A DNA stretch of 29,073 bases, taken from Candidatus Methanoplasma sp. GTDB lineage: Archaea; Thermoplasmatota; Thermoplasmata; Methanomassiliicoccales; Methanomethylophilaceae. The first letter of the stretch is position 1, and each line of letters begins with the position of its first letter. Positions 7,650 through 13,563 of the stretch are shown piece after piece. A program made the translations under genes and the position numbers. Where the stretch lies: NCBI GenBank assembly GCA_031256615.1, contig JAIRQG010000019.1, positions 1 to 29,073 on the forward strand. Reading direction: 5' to 3'. A model generated the notes under the pieces. It did no database searches and had not been told where the DNA came from. It worked only from the letters and a program-made list of their open reading frames with translations.

Positions 7650-9553
7650 TGAACGAACTCCCGGAAGGACCCGACATCTTTCCCTACGATTACATAGGGG
7701 ATCAAAAAAAGATAACGGGTCTGATCAGAGAGACGGCGGAGAACGGCGTCTCTGCGGTGATCGAATCCGGGACCGGAACGGGCAAGACCGTTGTCTCGAT
7801 GACCGGTGCTTTGCAGGCCGTCCTCGGGACAGATAAGAAGATCATCTATCTTACAAGGACCAAGTCACAACAGAAGCAGATCGTTCAGGAAGCCAAGTCC
7901 ATATCGAAGAAAACACCGATCGTCTGCATCGGAGTCCAGGGCAGAAACGTGAGCAACTGTCCGATCATGTTCCAAGACCCGGATAATATGACCGGCACTT
8001 CCGAGGAGCTCTCAAGGCTGTGTTCCGAATACAAGAAGGACGACGGCACCGGAAGGCCCTGCAGATATTATGAGAATATAGGAAAGACGGACATCCAGAG
8101 CATCCTGGGCTTTATAAGGGATGCTCACCCCGAACCGGAAAAGTTCGCCCAATACTGTCTCGGGAAGGAGCTGTGTCCCTATGAGACCGTGAAACATATG
8201 ATACAATATGCGGACATCGTTGCCGCGCCCTACTCTTTCATATTCATGCCGCACATCCGCGACAGGTTCCTTGAATGGGCAGGCATCCCGTTGTCGAAGA
8301 TGGTGATGATCGTCGACGAGGCCCACAATCTTCCCGATTATCTCAGAGAAGTGATGACCCTGGAATACAGCATGAAAGCGATGGCTCTCGCGGAGAAGGA
8401 AGCCCTAGAATGGAATGATCCGGAGATCCATGCCGGCCTTTCGGTAACGGATATCATCGCTGTGCTGAGGGAATGCATGGGCGAAGCGCTTTCTCAGTAT
8501 CTCACGGGCGACGACGGCATGATACCGTCGACTTTCCTTCAGGACGAGCTCATGGACAGGCTTAGAATGTCGTCGCATTCTCTGAACATAATATACAAAG
8601 GTCTTATCGACCAGGGAGAGATGATCGCCGACATCAAAAAAGCAAGGAAGAAACTCCCAAGGTCATATGTCCTGTCAATGGGAAGATTCCTCTCTGCCTG
8701 GAACACAACAGACGAAGAAACGAACATATTTCTGATCATGGGAGGAGAGAACCCCAAGTTCCAGGCATACTGTCTGGATCCGAGAGCAGCGGCCGAACCG
8801 CTGAGGTCGTGCTGGGCATCGGTGCATATGTCAGGGACCCTGGCGCCTCTTTCCGATTATACCGAGGAGTTGGGCCTTCAGGAAACGACGGAGTGCGTGT
8901 TCCCCTCCCCATTCCCGCCAGAGAACCTGAAGAAAGTGTATGTCGGCGACGTTTCCACAAAATTCGACGAGTTCAACAACATCCCGGAAGTGTATGAAAG
9001 GATGAAGGGCCATATCGTTTCTCTTGTAAGGAGCGTCAACAGGAACACCGCCGTGTTCTTTCCTTCGTATGCGGTAATGGAAAGGTTCCTTAAGGACGAC
9101 ATAAGGAAAGAGATGGGAAAAGGCCTTTTCATAGAAAGGAAAGGAATGACCCAGCCTGAACTGATGGAAGAGGTGTCCCAGTTCAAACTTTCGGAGGGAA
9201 GTGTCCTTTTCGCGATCACAGGCGGAAGGATAAGCGAAGGGCTGGACTTTCCGGACAAGGATATGGAGATGGCGATACTGGTAGGTATACCCTATCCGAA
9301 ACCGACGGCCAAGCAGGAAGCTCTGCGCAGATATTACGACATGAGGTTCGGCAACGGCTGGGAGCATTCATCGAAGATACCTGCGATGAGAAAGATGAGG
9401 CAGGCGATAGGAAGACTCATAAGATCAGGCACAGACAGGGGCGCAGCGGTCATACTTGACCGCAGGACCTTCAATCTGGAAGACATAAAAGCGGAGCCAT
9501 CGGATGATCCCTGCGGAGATGTGGCTGAATTCTTCAAAAATGAGCAAAGATAA
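7649..9553 (+). CDS. xpd: XPD/Rad3-family iron-sulfur DNA helicase
   Basis: A superfamily 2 helicase that moves 5'-3' on DNA in repair. From ATG 7649 it is 634 aa. Walker A is SGTGTGKT (40-47), the Walker B box is DEAH (223-226), motif V lies in GGRISEGLDFP and motif VI in QAIGRLIRSGTDRG. Between motifs Ia and II, C104, C125, C138 and C176 are spaced as the 4Fe-4S ligands of XPD (NCPI, LCSEY, RPCRYYE, LCPYE); C170 is an extra cysteine. Length fits archaeal XPD. It begins at a one-base TGATG overlap with the unknown 132-aa gene and is followed 26 nt later by an 84-aa gene. A DinG-like role is an alternative reading of the family. Confidence 0.92.
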   Translation: MNELPEGPDIFPYDYIGDQKKITGLIRETAENGVSAVIESGTGTGKTVVSMTGALQAVLGTDKKIIYLTRTKSQQKQIVQEAKSISKKTPIVCIGVQGRNVSNCPIMFQDPDNMTGTSEELSRLCSEYKKDDGTGRPCRYYENIGKTDIQSILGFIRDAHPEPEKFAQYCLGKELCPYETVKHMIQYADIVAAPYSFIFMPHIRDRFLEWAGIPLSKMVMIVDEAHNLPDYLREVMTLEYSMKAMALAEKEALEWNDPEIHAGLSVTDIIAVLRECMGEALSQYLTGDDGMIPSTFLQDELMDRLRMSSHSLNIIYKGLIDQGEMIADIKKARKKLPRSYVLSMGRFLSAWNTTDEETNIFLIMGGENPKFQAYCLDPRAAAEPLRSCWASVHMSGTLAPLSDYTEELGLQETTECVFPSPFPPENLKKVYVGDVSTKFDEFNNIPEVYERMKGHIVSLVRSVNRNTAVFFPSYAVMERFLKDDIRKEMGKGLFIERKGMTQPELMEEVSQFKLSEGSVLFAITGGRISEGLDFPDKDMEMAILVGIPYPKPTAKQEALRRYYDMRFGNGWEHSSKIPAMRKMRQAIGRLIRSGTDRGAAVILDRRTFNLEDIKAEPSDDPCGDVAEFFKNEQR

Positions 9554-9579
9554 TAAAGGCGTCAGCATTGAGGGTTTTT

Positions 9580-9834
9580 ATGGAAATAGCCGTGGATGAC
9601 GACGTCAAAAGATTGATATTGTCTGATGGCCGCGATTACAGGATATGCACTTCCTGTACCGGCCCAGCTTTAGTACCTACCACAGTGAAAGGCCCTAAAG
9701 AATCGGACATAAAGATACCGATCGGAGACAACACGCTCTATATCTCAATTGTCCAGGCAAGATATATCAGAAGAGTGACACTTGACATGGCATACAGCAG
9801 CGATGAGATCGACGCCTGTTATGTGTTCAGGTGA
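9580..9834 (+). CDS. Small protein of unknown function with CxxC
   Basis: ATG 9580 lies 5 nt after GAGGG (9570-9574), giving 84 aa (MEIAVDDDVKRLILSDGRD). A TTG four codons upstream is in frame but overlaps the ribosome site. Near residues 22-25 there is a CTSC pair, then alternating strands (IKIPIGDNTLYISIVQARYI), so a small beta-rich fold is likely. I recognise no family. It follows XPD by 26 nt and probably ends the serine-XPD transcript; its stop is 1 nt from the convergent ThiI stop. Confidence 0.65.
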   Translation: MEIAVDDDVKRLILSDGRDYRICTSCTGPALVPTTVKGPKESDIKIPIGDNTLYISIVQARYIRRVTLDMAYSSDEIDACYVFR

Positions 9835-9835
9835 A

Positions 9836-10462
9836 TCAGGATAATCTTATCGTATTGTCCGCAGCATCCTTCGCAAGCCCGTCAAGATCCGATGACTCGT
9901 CGAATTTCCTCATCTTCTTCACGTCGGCTTCTGTAATGGGTTTGGAGGGAACGACCGAACACCCGTTGGAGCGGATGATCGATATCTCGTACGTTCCGAT
10001 CTCTTTTGCTATCGCTTCGATCTCTATCTTATCGAAGCCGATGAGAGGCCTTACCACAGGGATCGTAAGGCCGCTGCTTACGTATCTCAGATTTTTAAGT
10101 GTCTGCGATGCCACCTGTCCCAAAGAATCTCCCATGACAATCCCGCCGAAGCCGAGCCTGCCTGCAGTTTCCTGAGCGGATCTGAGCATCGTCCTTTTGC
10201 AGAGGACGCATTGATAGTTGCTGTCGCACGTCCTTGATATCTTTTCCTGGGATGCCCCGTGGGGCGCGGAGTAAAGCGGAAGTGGCGAGCCGGTAACGGA
10301 CCTCAGCTGTTCCGCCAGCGATTTCACTTTCTCTATTGATAAATCATCGGCGAAAGGACGGTTATCCATATGGAGGAGAGCGACCTCCGCTCCTGCTTTA
10401 TCCATAATGTAGGCGGCAACCGGAGAATCGATGCCTCCTGAGATCAGAGCGAGAAGTTTCAC
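9836..10462 (-). CDS. thiI: ThiI-type PP-loop protein without THUMP domain
   Basis: The 208-aa frame holds only the adenylating PP-loop domain of ThiI, which makes 4-thiouridine at tRNA position 8. The nucleotide motif is SGGIDS (8-13); GDSLGQVASQT (111-121) is a ThiI signature; C85 and C88 (CVLCKR) and C168 (NGCSVVPSKP) are candidate sulfur carriers, as the paired cysteines are in methanogen ThiI. The N-terminal ferredoxin-like and THUMP domains (about 170 aa) are absent, and no frame upstream encodes them. Translation begins at GTG 10462, which overlaps the stop of the 57-aa gene as GTGA. The tRNA-binding function must come from elsewhere. Both tRNA-Arg genes here have T at position 8, the expected target. 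Confidence 0.85.
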   Translation of the reverse strand: MKLLALISGGIDSPVAAYIMDKAGAEVALLHMDNRPFADDLSIEKVKSLAEQLRSVTGSPLPLYSAPHGASQEKISRTCDSNYQCVLCKRTMLRSAQETAGRLGFGGIVMGDSLGQVASQTLKNLRYVSSGLTIPVVRPLIGFDKIEIEAIAKEIGTYEISIIRSNGCSVVPSKPITEADVKKMRKFDESSDLDGLAKDAADNTIRLS

Positions 10463-10632
10463 GTATTGTATCTCCCGAATCCGGAGTTTCCGAACGGCGG
10501 GTCTTCATACTCCTCTTCGTCATCGCTCATCATGCTGTACATAGCCTGAATGAACTCTCTGAGCCCTGCGACCTCTTCCTTAAGCGCTTTGACCTCTGCT
10601 TTCAGAGCCGTCAGTTCGTCTTTATGCATCAT
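10459..10632 (-). CDS. 57-aa coiled-coil protein between csl4 and thiI
   Basis: This short gene was found by reading the gap. ATG 10632 overlaps the csl4 TGA as ATGA, and its TGA (10461-10459) overlaps the ThiI GTG. The protein starts MMHKDELTALKAEVKALKEE; residues 4-28 keep Leu/Val at heptad spacing, so a short coiled coil is likely. The tail is very acidic (SDDEEEYEDPP), then FGNSGFGRYNT, rich in Gly and aromatic residues. I know no family. Coupling on both sides shows it is a real gene. It could dimerise and act as an adaptor for Csl4 or for the THUMP-less ThiI protein; this is inference. Confidence 0.8.
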   Translation of the reverse strand: MMHKDELTALKAEVKALKEEVAGLREFIQAMYSMMSDDEEEYEDPPFGNSGFGRYNT

Positions 10633-11189
10633 AATCGTACATCACCGTAATCATCGGCAAGCTTCCTAAGGAATGCGCGTTCGCACTCCGGACAGTACAG
10701 CCCCTTCCCCTTCTTGACGAGTTTGGTCTTGCACGTTCCGCAAAGCGACCTTATGACTCCAAGGTGATCATCCTTTGTCGTCAGCTGGAGGGAGGGAGAG
10801 ATGCCGGTCACTTTTGCGCGTATGTAATCTCCTTTCCTCAATTCCTTCGAAACATCGTCGGTATATCCCTGAGAGATCTTGGACACATGTATCGTCGCGT
10901 AGGTCTCTCCTCCGATGCCTCTTTTCACACCTTCTTTTGCTATAACATCCGCAGTGGCCATAGTGCTTTTGATGTCTGCCACCACTGCATAGACGATGTC
11001 TCCCGGTTTCAGTATGTTGGGCGGGTTTGGAGAGATGACCCTCGCAACACACTCATTATCGTCCAGTTCCAAAATCCCTATCTGCGATGCATATATCTTC
11101 CCGTCGTTCGCAAACGTCCCGTCGGAGGCTAAATACTCCTCTTCAACTGCGACCTCGTCGCCGGGGAATACTTCGATGATGTCTGTCAT
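10629..11189 (-). CDS. csl4: Exosome subunit Csl4
   Basis: Csl4 forms part of the RNA-binding cap of the archaeal exosome, which degrades and tails RNA 3'-5'. The 186-aa protein has the expected three parts: an N-terminal beta domain (VFPGDEVAVEEEYLASDGTF), an S1 domain (about 62-138, KPGDIVYAVVADIK onward) and a zinc ribbon with C150, C153, C166 and C169. AGGTGAG, which spans the METTL5-like stop, serves as its ribosome site 5 nt before ATG 11189. It overlaps the 57-aa gene by 4 nt. The order methyltransferase-Csl4 in one transcript points to coordinated RNA maturation and decay. Confidence 0.94.
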   Translation of the reverse strand: MTDIIEVFPGDEVAVEEEYLASDGTFANDGKIYASQIGILELDDNECVARVISPNPPNILKPGDIVYAVVADIKSTMATADVIAKEGVKRGIGGETYATIHVSKISQGYTDDVSKELRKGDYIRAKVTGISPSLQLTTKDDHLGVIRSLCGTCKTKLVKKGKGLYCPECERAFLRKLADDYGDVRL

Positions 11190-11195
11190 TTAATC

Positions 11196-11789
11196 TCACC
11201 TTATGTTGACGACCACAATGTCAACGCTATGTTTCTCTTTACTGTGGAACGTGAATGTATTAGGGATGTCGTACTTATACATTTTATTATAAATTATATC
11301 CCGGCCATGTTTTTCAACGAACTCTTTGACAAAGTCTAACGTCTCCGCCATATGGAATGAGTAGACGCACTCGGCGGATTCCATGGCCTTTTTCAGGAAG
11401 TCCCTGTCAGCGCGGCGGTTCTGACAGCCGAAGGGAGGGTTCATGACCACTGTGTCGGCTCCTTCCTGTATTCCGCTGATGTCAGACACCTTGAATGAGA
11501 TATCCGCGCCGATCGAGTTCATATGGGAGGTTGCAAGTTCTATCGCTTTCTGCGATATATCGTACCCAACGACAGATGCGGCGCCGAGCATCCAGGAACC
11601 GAACGAGAGCATACCGGTCCCGCACCCGAGATCCATAACCTTAAGGCCTTTGATATCTCCGCTGGCATATGCATTGAAAAGAACGTCCGCGGCGATGGAC
11701 GCAGGCGTAAGATACTGTTCGAGGAAAGGATCGGGACCTTCGAACCTCGGCACTTTTTCCAGTTCAATTTCAAGGTCTTTCTTTTTCAT
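11196..11789 (-). CDS. METTL5-like N6-adenine rRNA methyltransferase
   Basis: A 197-aa class I SAM-dependent methyltransferase of COG2263. The SAM motif is DLGCGTG (53-59), acidic residue Asp77 follows in VVGYDIS, and the catalytic NPPFG (117-121) is that of N6-adenine enzymes. EQYLTP near residue 24 is typical of the METTL5 group, which methylates an adenosine in small-subunit rRNA helix 44. TATA-like GATATTAAC (11811-11819) is 26 bp upstream, so the message is probably leaderless. It starts the operon with csl4, the 57-aa gene and thiI. Substrate is inferred from the family. Confidence 0.88.
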   Translation of the reverse strand: MKKKDLEIELEKVPRFEGPDPFLEQYLTPASIAADVLFNAYASGDIKGLKVMDLGCGTGMLSFGSWMLGAASVVGYDISQKAIELATSHMNSIGADISFKVSDISGIQEGADTVVMNPPFGCQNRRADRDFLKKAMESAECVYSFHMAETLDFVKEFVEKHGRDIIYNKMYKYDIPNTFTFHSKEKHSVDIVVVNIR

Positions 11790-11810
11790 TTACTGCTCTA
11801 TGGACTTTGT

Positions 11811-11819
11811 TGTTAATAT
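11811..11819 (-). promoter_or_regulatory. TATA box for the METTL5-csl4-57aa-thiI operon
   Basis: Minus-strand ATATTAACA is centred 26 bp before ATG 11789, consistent with a leaderless start. It lies in the gap after the DUF3784-like gene. Confidence 0.5.
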
Positions 11820-11825
11820 CATTCG

Positions 11826-12239
11826 TTATGTGATGGTCCTGAATCTTTTGCTGGCGCAAGCATAAATGATCACAAAGACAACAGCTGCGACAAAGACGAA
11901 TGCGAACACAAAGTAGACCGTCGCCAGGAGGAAAATATAAGACAGCAACACCAGAGATATACCCATGAACGATGCGATCTCTTTTTTTTTGAATTGGGAC
12001 TGACTCTGCTCCATCACCACCACCACTATGTTCAATGGAGTAAGAGGCATAATTCCTCCGAGATATCCAAGATACACTGTCAGGCCGCAGACCAGCAACA
12101 ACAGTGAAACGAATAGTATCATCCATAATTCAAGTGTATTCAGGTGATCGCGGAGGAGAAGATAATATGAGATACAAACCGCAATCGTCCACAACAGGCC
12201 CATGGCAAGGGTGCCATTCAATCGTTCTTTGTATATCAT
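11826..12239 (-). CDS. DUF3784-like membrane protein, copy A
   Basis: A 137-aa protein with four hydrophobic segments (about 10-30, 38-60, 90-112, 115-132 ), no signal for export, and a short loop between segments two and three. It is a tandem copy of the gene at 12279-12674, from MYKERxNG through CGLxVYLG to SFMG. Two small in-frame gains separate the copies: a 9-bp doubled YLG (12057-12074) and a run of four GTG codons (12015-12026) that breaks the GFNTM-type motif of the DUF3784 family. The TATA element is inside a perfect 16-bp palindrome. Function of the family is unknown; the degenerate motif may mean altered or lost function. Confidence 0.75.
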   Translation of the reverse strand: MIYKERLNGTLAMGLLWTIAVCISYYLLLRDHLNTLELWMILFVSLLLLVCGLTVYLGYLGGIMPLTPLNIVVVVMEQSQSQFKKKEIASFMGISLVLLSYIFLLATVYFVFAFVFVAAVVFVIIYACASKRFRTIT

Positions 12240-12259
12240 GCGCTAAGCACATCAATGCG

Positions 12260-12275
12260 TTCAATATATATTGAA
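12260..12275 (-). promoter_or_regulatory. Palindromic TATA promoter of DUF3784-like copy A
   Basis: TTCAATATATATTGAA is a perfect 16-bp palindrome whose centre is 28 bp before ATG 12239. It should serve as TATA box for a leaderless mRNA and could also be bound by a dimeric regulator. Confidence 0.5.
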
Positions 12276-12278
12276 AAC

Positions 12279-12674
12279 TTATTGCTGTGCGTTAGCTCTG
12301 AATCGTCTGCTGACGTTAACGTAAATGACCGCGGCTAAGACCGCTATGATAAAGACAGTAAAGAACGCAAAGTGGAGCGCCATAAAGAGGGCAAAATATG
12401 ACAACAGTACAATGAACACTCCCATGAAGGATGTGAGCGCTTTTATGTTGTATTGAGATCGTTCCTGCTCGGTCATGGTGTTGAAACCGGCAAGGAGCAT
12501 AGCCCCTCCGAGATATACCGCAAGACCGCAGACCATCAACAACAGTGAAACAAACAGCATTATCCAGATTCCGTCAAACGTGTGATCGCGGAGCAGGAAG
12601 AAGTATGTGATACAGACCGCGATCGTCCACAACAGGCCCATGGCGATGGCACCGTTCCATCGTTCTTTGTACAT
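12279..12674 (-). CDS. DUF3784-like membrane protein, copy B
   Basis: A 131-aa protein with four membrane segments and a central loop reading AGFNTMTEQERSQYNIKAL, close to the DUF3784 pattern (Gly-aromatic-Asn-Thr-Met, acid-rich, then a Lys-rich helix and FMG). It is very similar at DNA level to copy A, most strongly over the first 60 codons, so the pair arose by recent tandem duplication. It has its own TATA box (12697-12707). In bacteria this family is found in small accessory membrane clusters, often near XRE regulators; one such regulator-membrane pair lies at 22817-23535. The function is not known. Confidence 0.8.
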   Translation of the reverse strand: MYKERWNGAIAMGLLWTIAVCITYFFLLRDHTFDGIWIMLFVSLLLMVCGLAVYLGGAMLLAGFNTMTEQERSQYNIKALTSFMGVFIVLLSYFALFMALHFAFFTVFIIAVLAAVIYVNVSRRFRANAQQ

Positions 12675-12696
12675 GCACCGAACGTATCGCTGTGCA

Positions 12697-12707
12697 AAAT
12701 ATATAAT
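12697..12707 (-). promoter_or_regulatory. TATA box of DUF3784-like copy B
   Basis: AAATATATAAT on the plus strand (ATTATATATTT on minus) is centred 28 bp before ATG 12674, consistent with a leaderless transcript. Confidence 0.5.
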
Positions 12708-12800
12708 GTTCGAAGATCAAACAATGTTCAGTCTCACAGGCTCCGACTTTAGATAATTGGTTCAAGTGCCAATGTATCATACAATGCGAGTAATATTTCG

Positions 12801-13340
12801 TTAATCCTGATCCTCATTCCAATGTTTATTGAACAGTGCCGTTATTTTCTTCATTCTTCTTCTGTCTTTTGAAAATTGTTCTGTGAGCATGTCATATGCG
12901 ACCAAAAGCAATATGCTGTACTTAGTCACCTGAATAAAGGTTTCAAGGTCTCCGCTTATCAGCGTATGGTCAAATTCGATTATTTGTGAGAGTATCAAGA
13001 TCAAAATGTAAAACAGATATAACGCTGCCTTGAAGGAAACAAAATTATCCATATGAAGCTGAGCCAAATGAAGAGCTTTCTCTGCGTCTTTCTCTTTCTT
13101 TATCTGCGTAATGGTCTTTTCCGATTGATACATTCTCAGAGCATACTCATCCAGCGCTAAACCGAAAACGATCAGCGCGAGATTCCCCAGATATGCATAT
13201 AAAAGAGAATATCCGGCCAGCCATATACACGTGTACCATAAGATCAATCCGTACAGAAGATTTGAAATAATGATGTACAGCAAATATCTTGTTATTCGCT
13301 TAATCTTATTCAACATCATTTTTCGCCCGCTCCGCTGCAT
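12801..13340 (-). CDS. Four-segment membrane protein of unknown function
   Basis: A 179-aa protein with hydrophobic spans at about 18-40, 42-66, 104-124 and 135-155, a basic N-terminus (MQRSGRKMMLNKIKRITRY), and a Lys/Glu-rich cytoplasmic helix between spans two and three (QSEKTITQIKKEKDAEKAL). The second possible start, ATG 13319, fits better with a TATA-like ATTATAAT at 13346-13355. I do not recognise the family. It points the same way as the two DUF3784-like genes but is separated from them by 126 bp. A+T content is higher than in the housekeeping genes on either side. Confidence 0.65.
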   Translation of the reverse strand: MQRSGRKMMLNKIKRITRYLLYIIISNLLYGLILWYTCIWLAGYSLLYAYLGNLALIVFGLALDEYALRMYQSEKTITQIKKEKDAEKALHLAQLHMDNFVSFKAALYLFYILILILSQIIEFDHTLISGDLETFIQVTKYSILLLVAYDMLTEQFSKDRRRMKKITALFNKHWNEDQD

Positions 13341-13441
13341 CGTTATGTATTATAATAATCAACAATCATTTTTTACAGTTTTCGCAATGATATATAGATT
13401 TTTTCACAAAGAGTGCCCGTACAAATAACTCTGTGCAAAGT

Positions 13442-13468
13442 GTCTAATGATTTTTACGATCGTTAGAC
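13442..13468. promoter_or_regulatory. Inverted repeat upstream of the glutamate synthase-like gene, candidate operator
   Basis: GTCTAATGAT (13442-13451) and ATCGTTAGAC (13459-13468) are inverted copies with one mismatch in ten, separated by 7 nt. The centre lies 95 bp before the predicted transcription start and 110 bp before the start codon, in a 220-bp divergent gap. The length and symmetry suit a dimeric regulator. It does not match the NrpR site of methanogens (GGAA-N6-TTCC). Confidence 0.5.
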
Positions 13469-13520
13469 AAATGTATGCAAGCCATTTTTATGGCTACAAA
13501 GGCTTAAATCTGTAGAGAAA

Positions 13521-13528
13521 TCTTTAAG
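13521..13528 (+). promoter_or_regulatory. TATA box that decides the start of the glutamate synthase-like gene
   Basis: TCTTTAAG is centred 26 bp before about 13551. Transcription from there would exclude the ATG at 13549 and give a 13-nt leader with AGAGG (13554-13558), 5 nt before ATG 13564. Confidence 0.5.
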
Positions 13529-13563
13529 CAATTAATCATAGGAAACCTATGAAAGAGGATAAA

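Noticed and set aside
12720..12731. ACAATGTTCAGT shared with 23569-23580
   Set aside because: A 12-base match is expected by chance in 29 kb of A+T-rich sequence, and no symmetry accompanies it.
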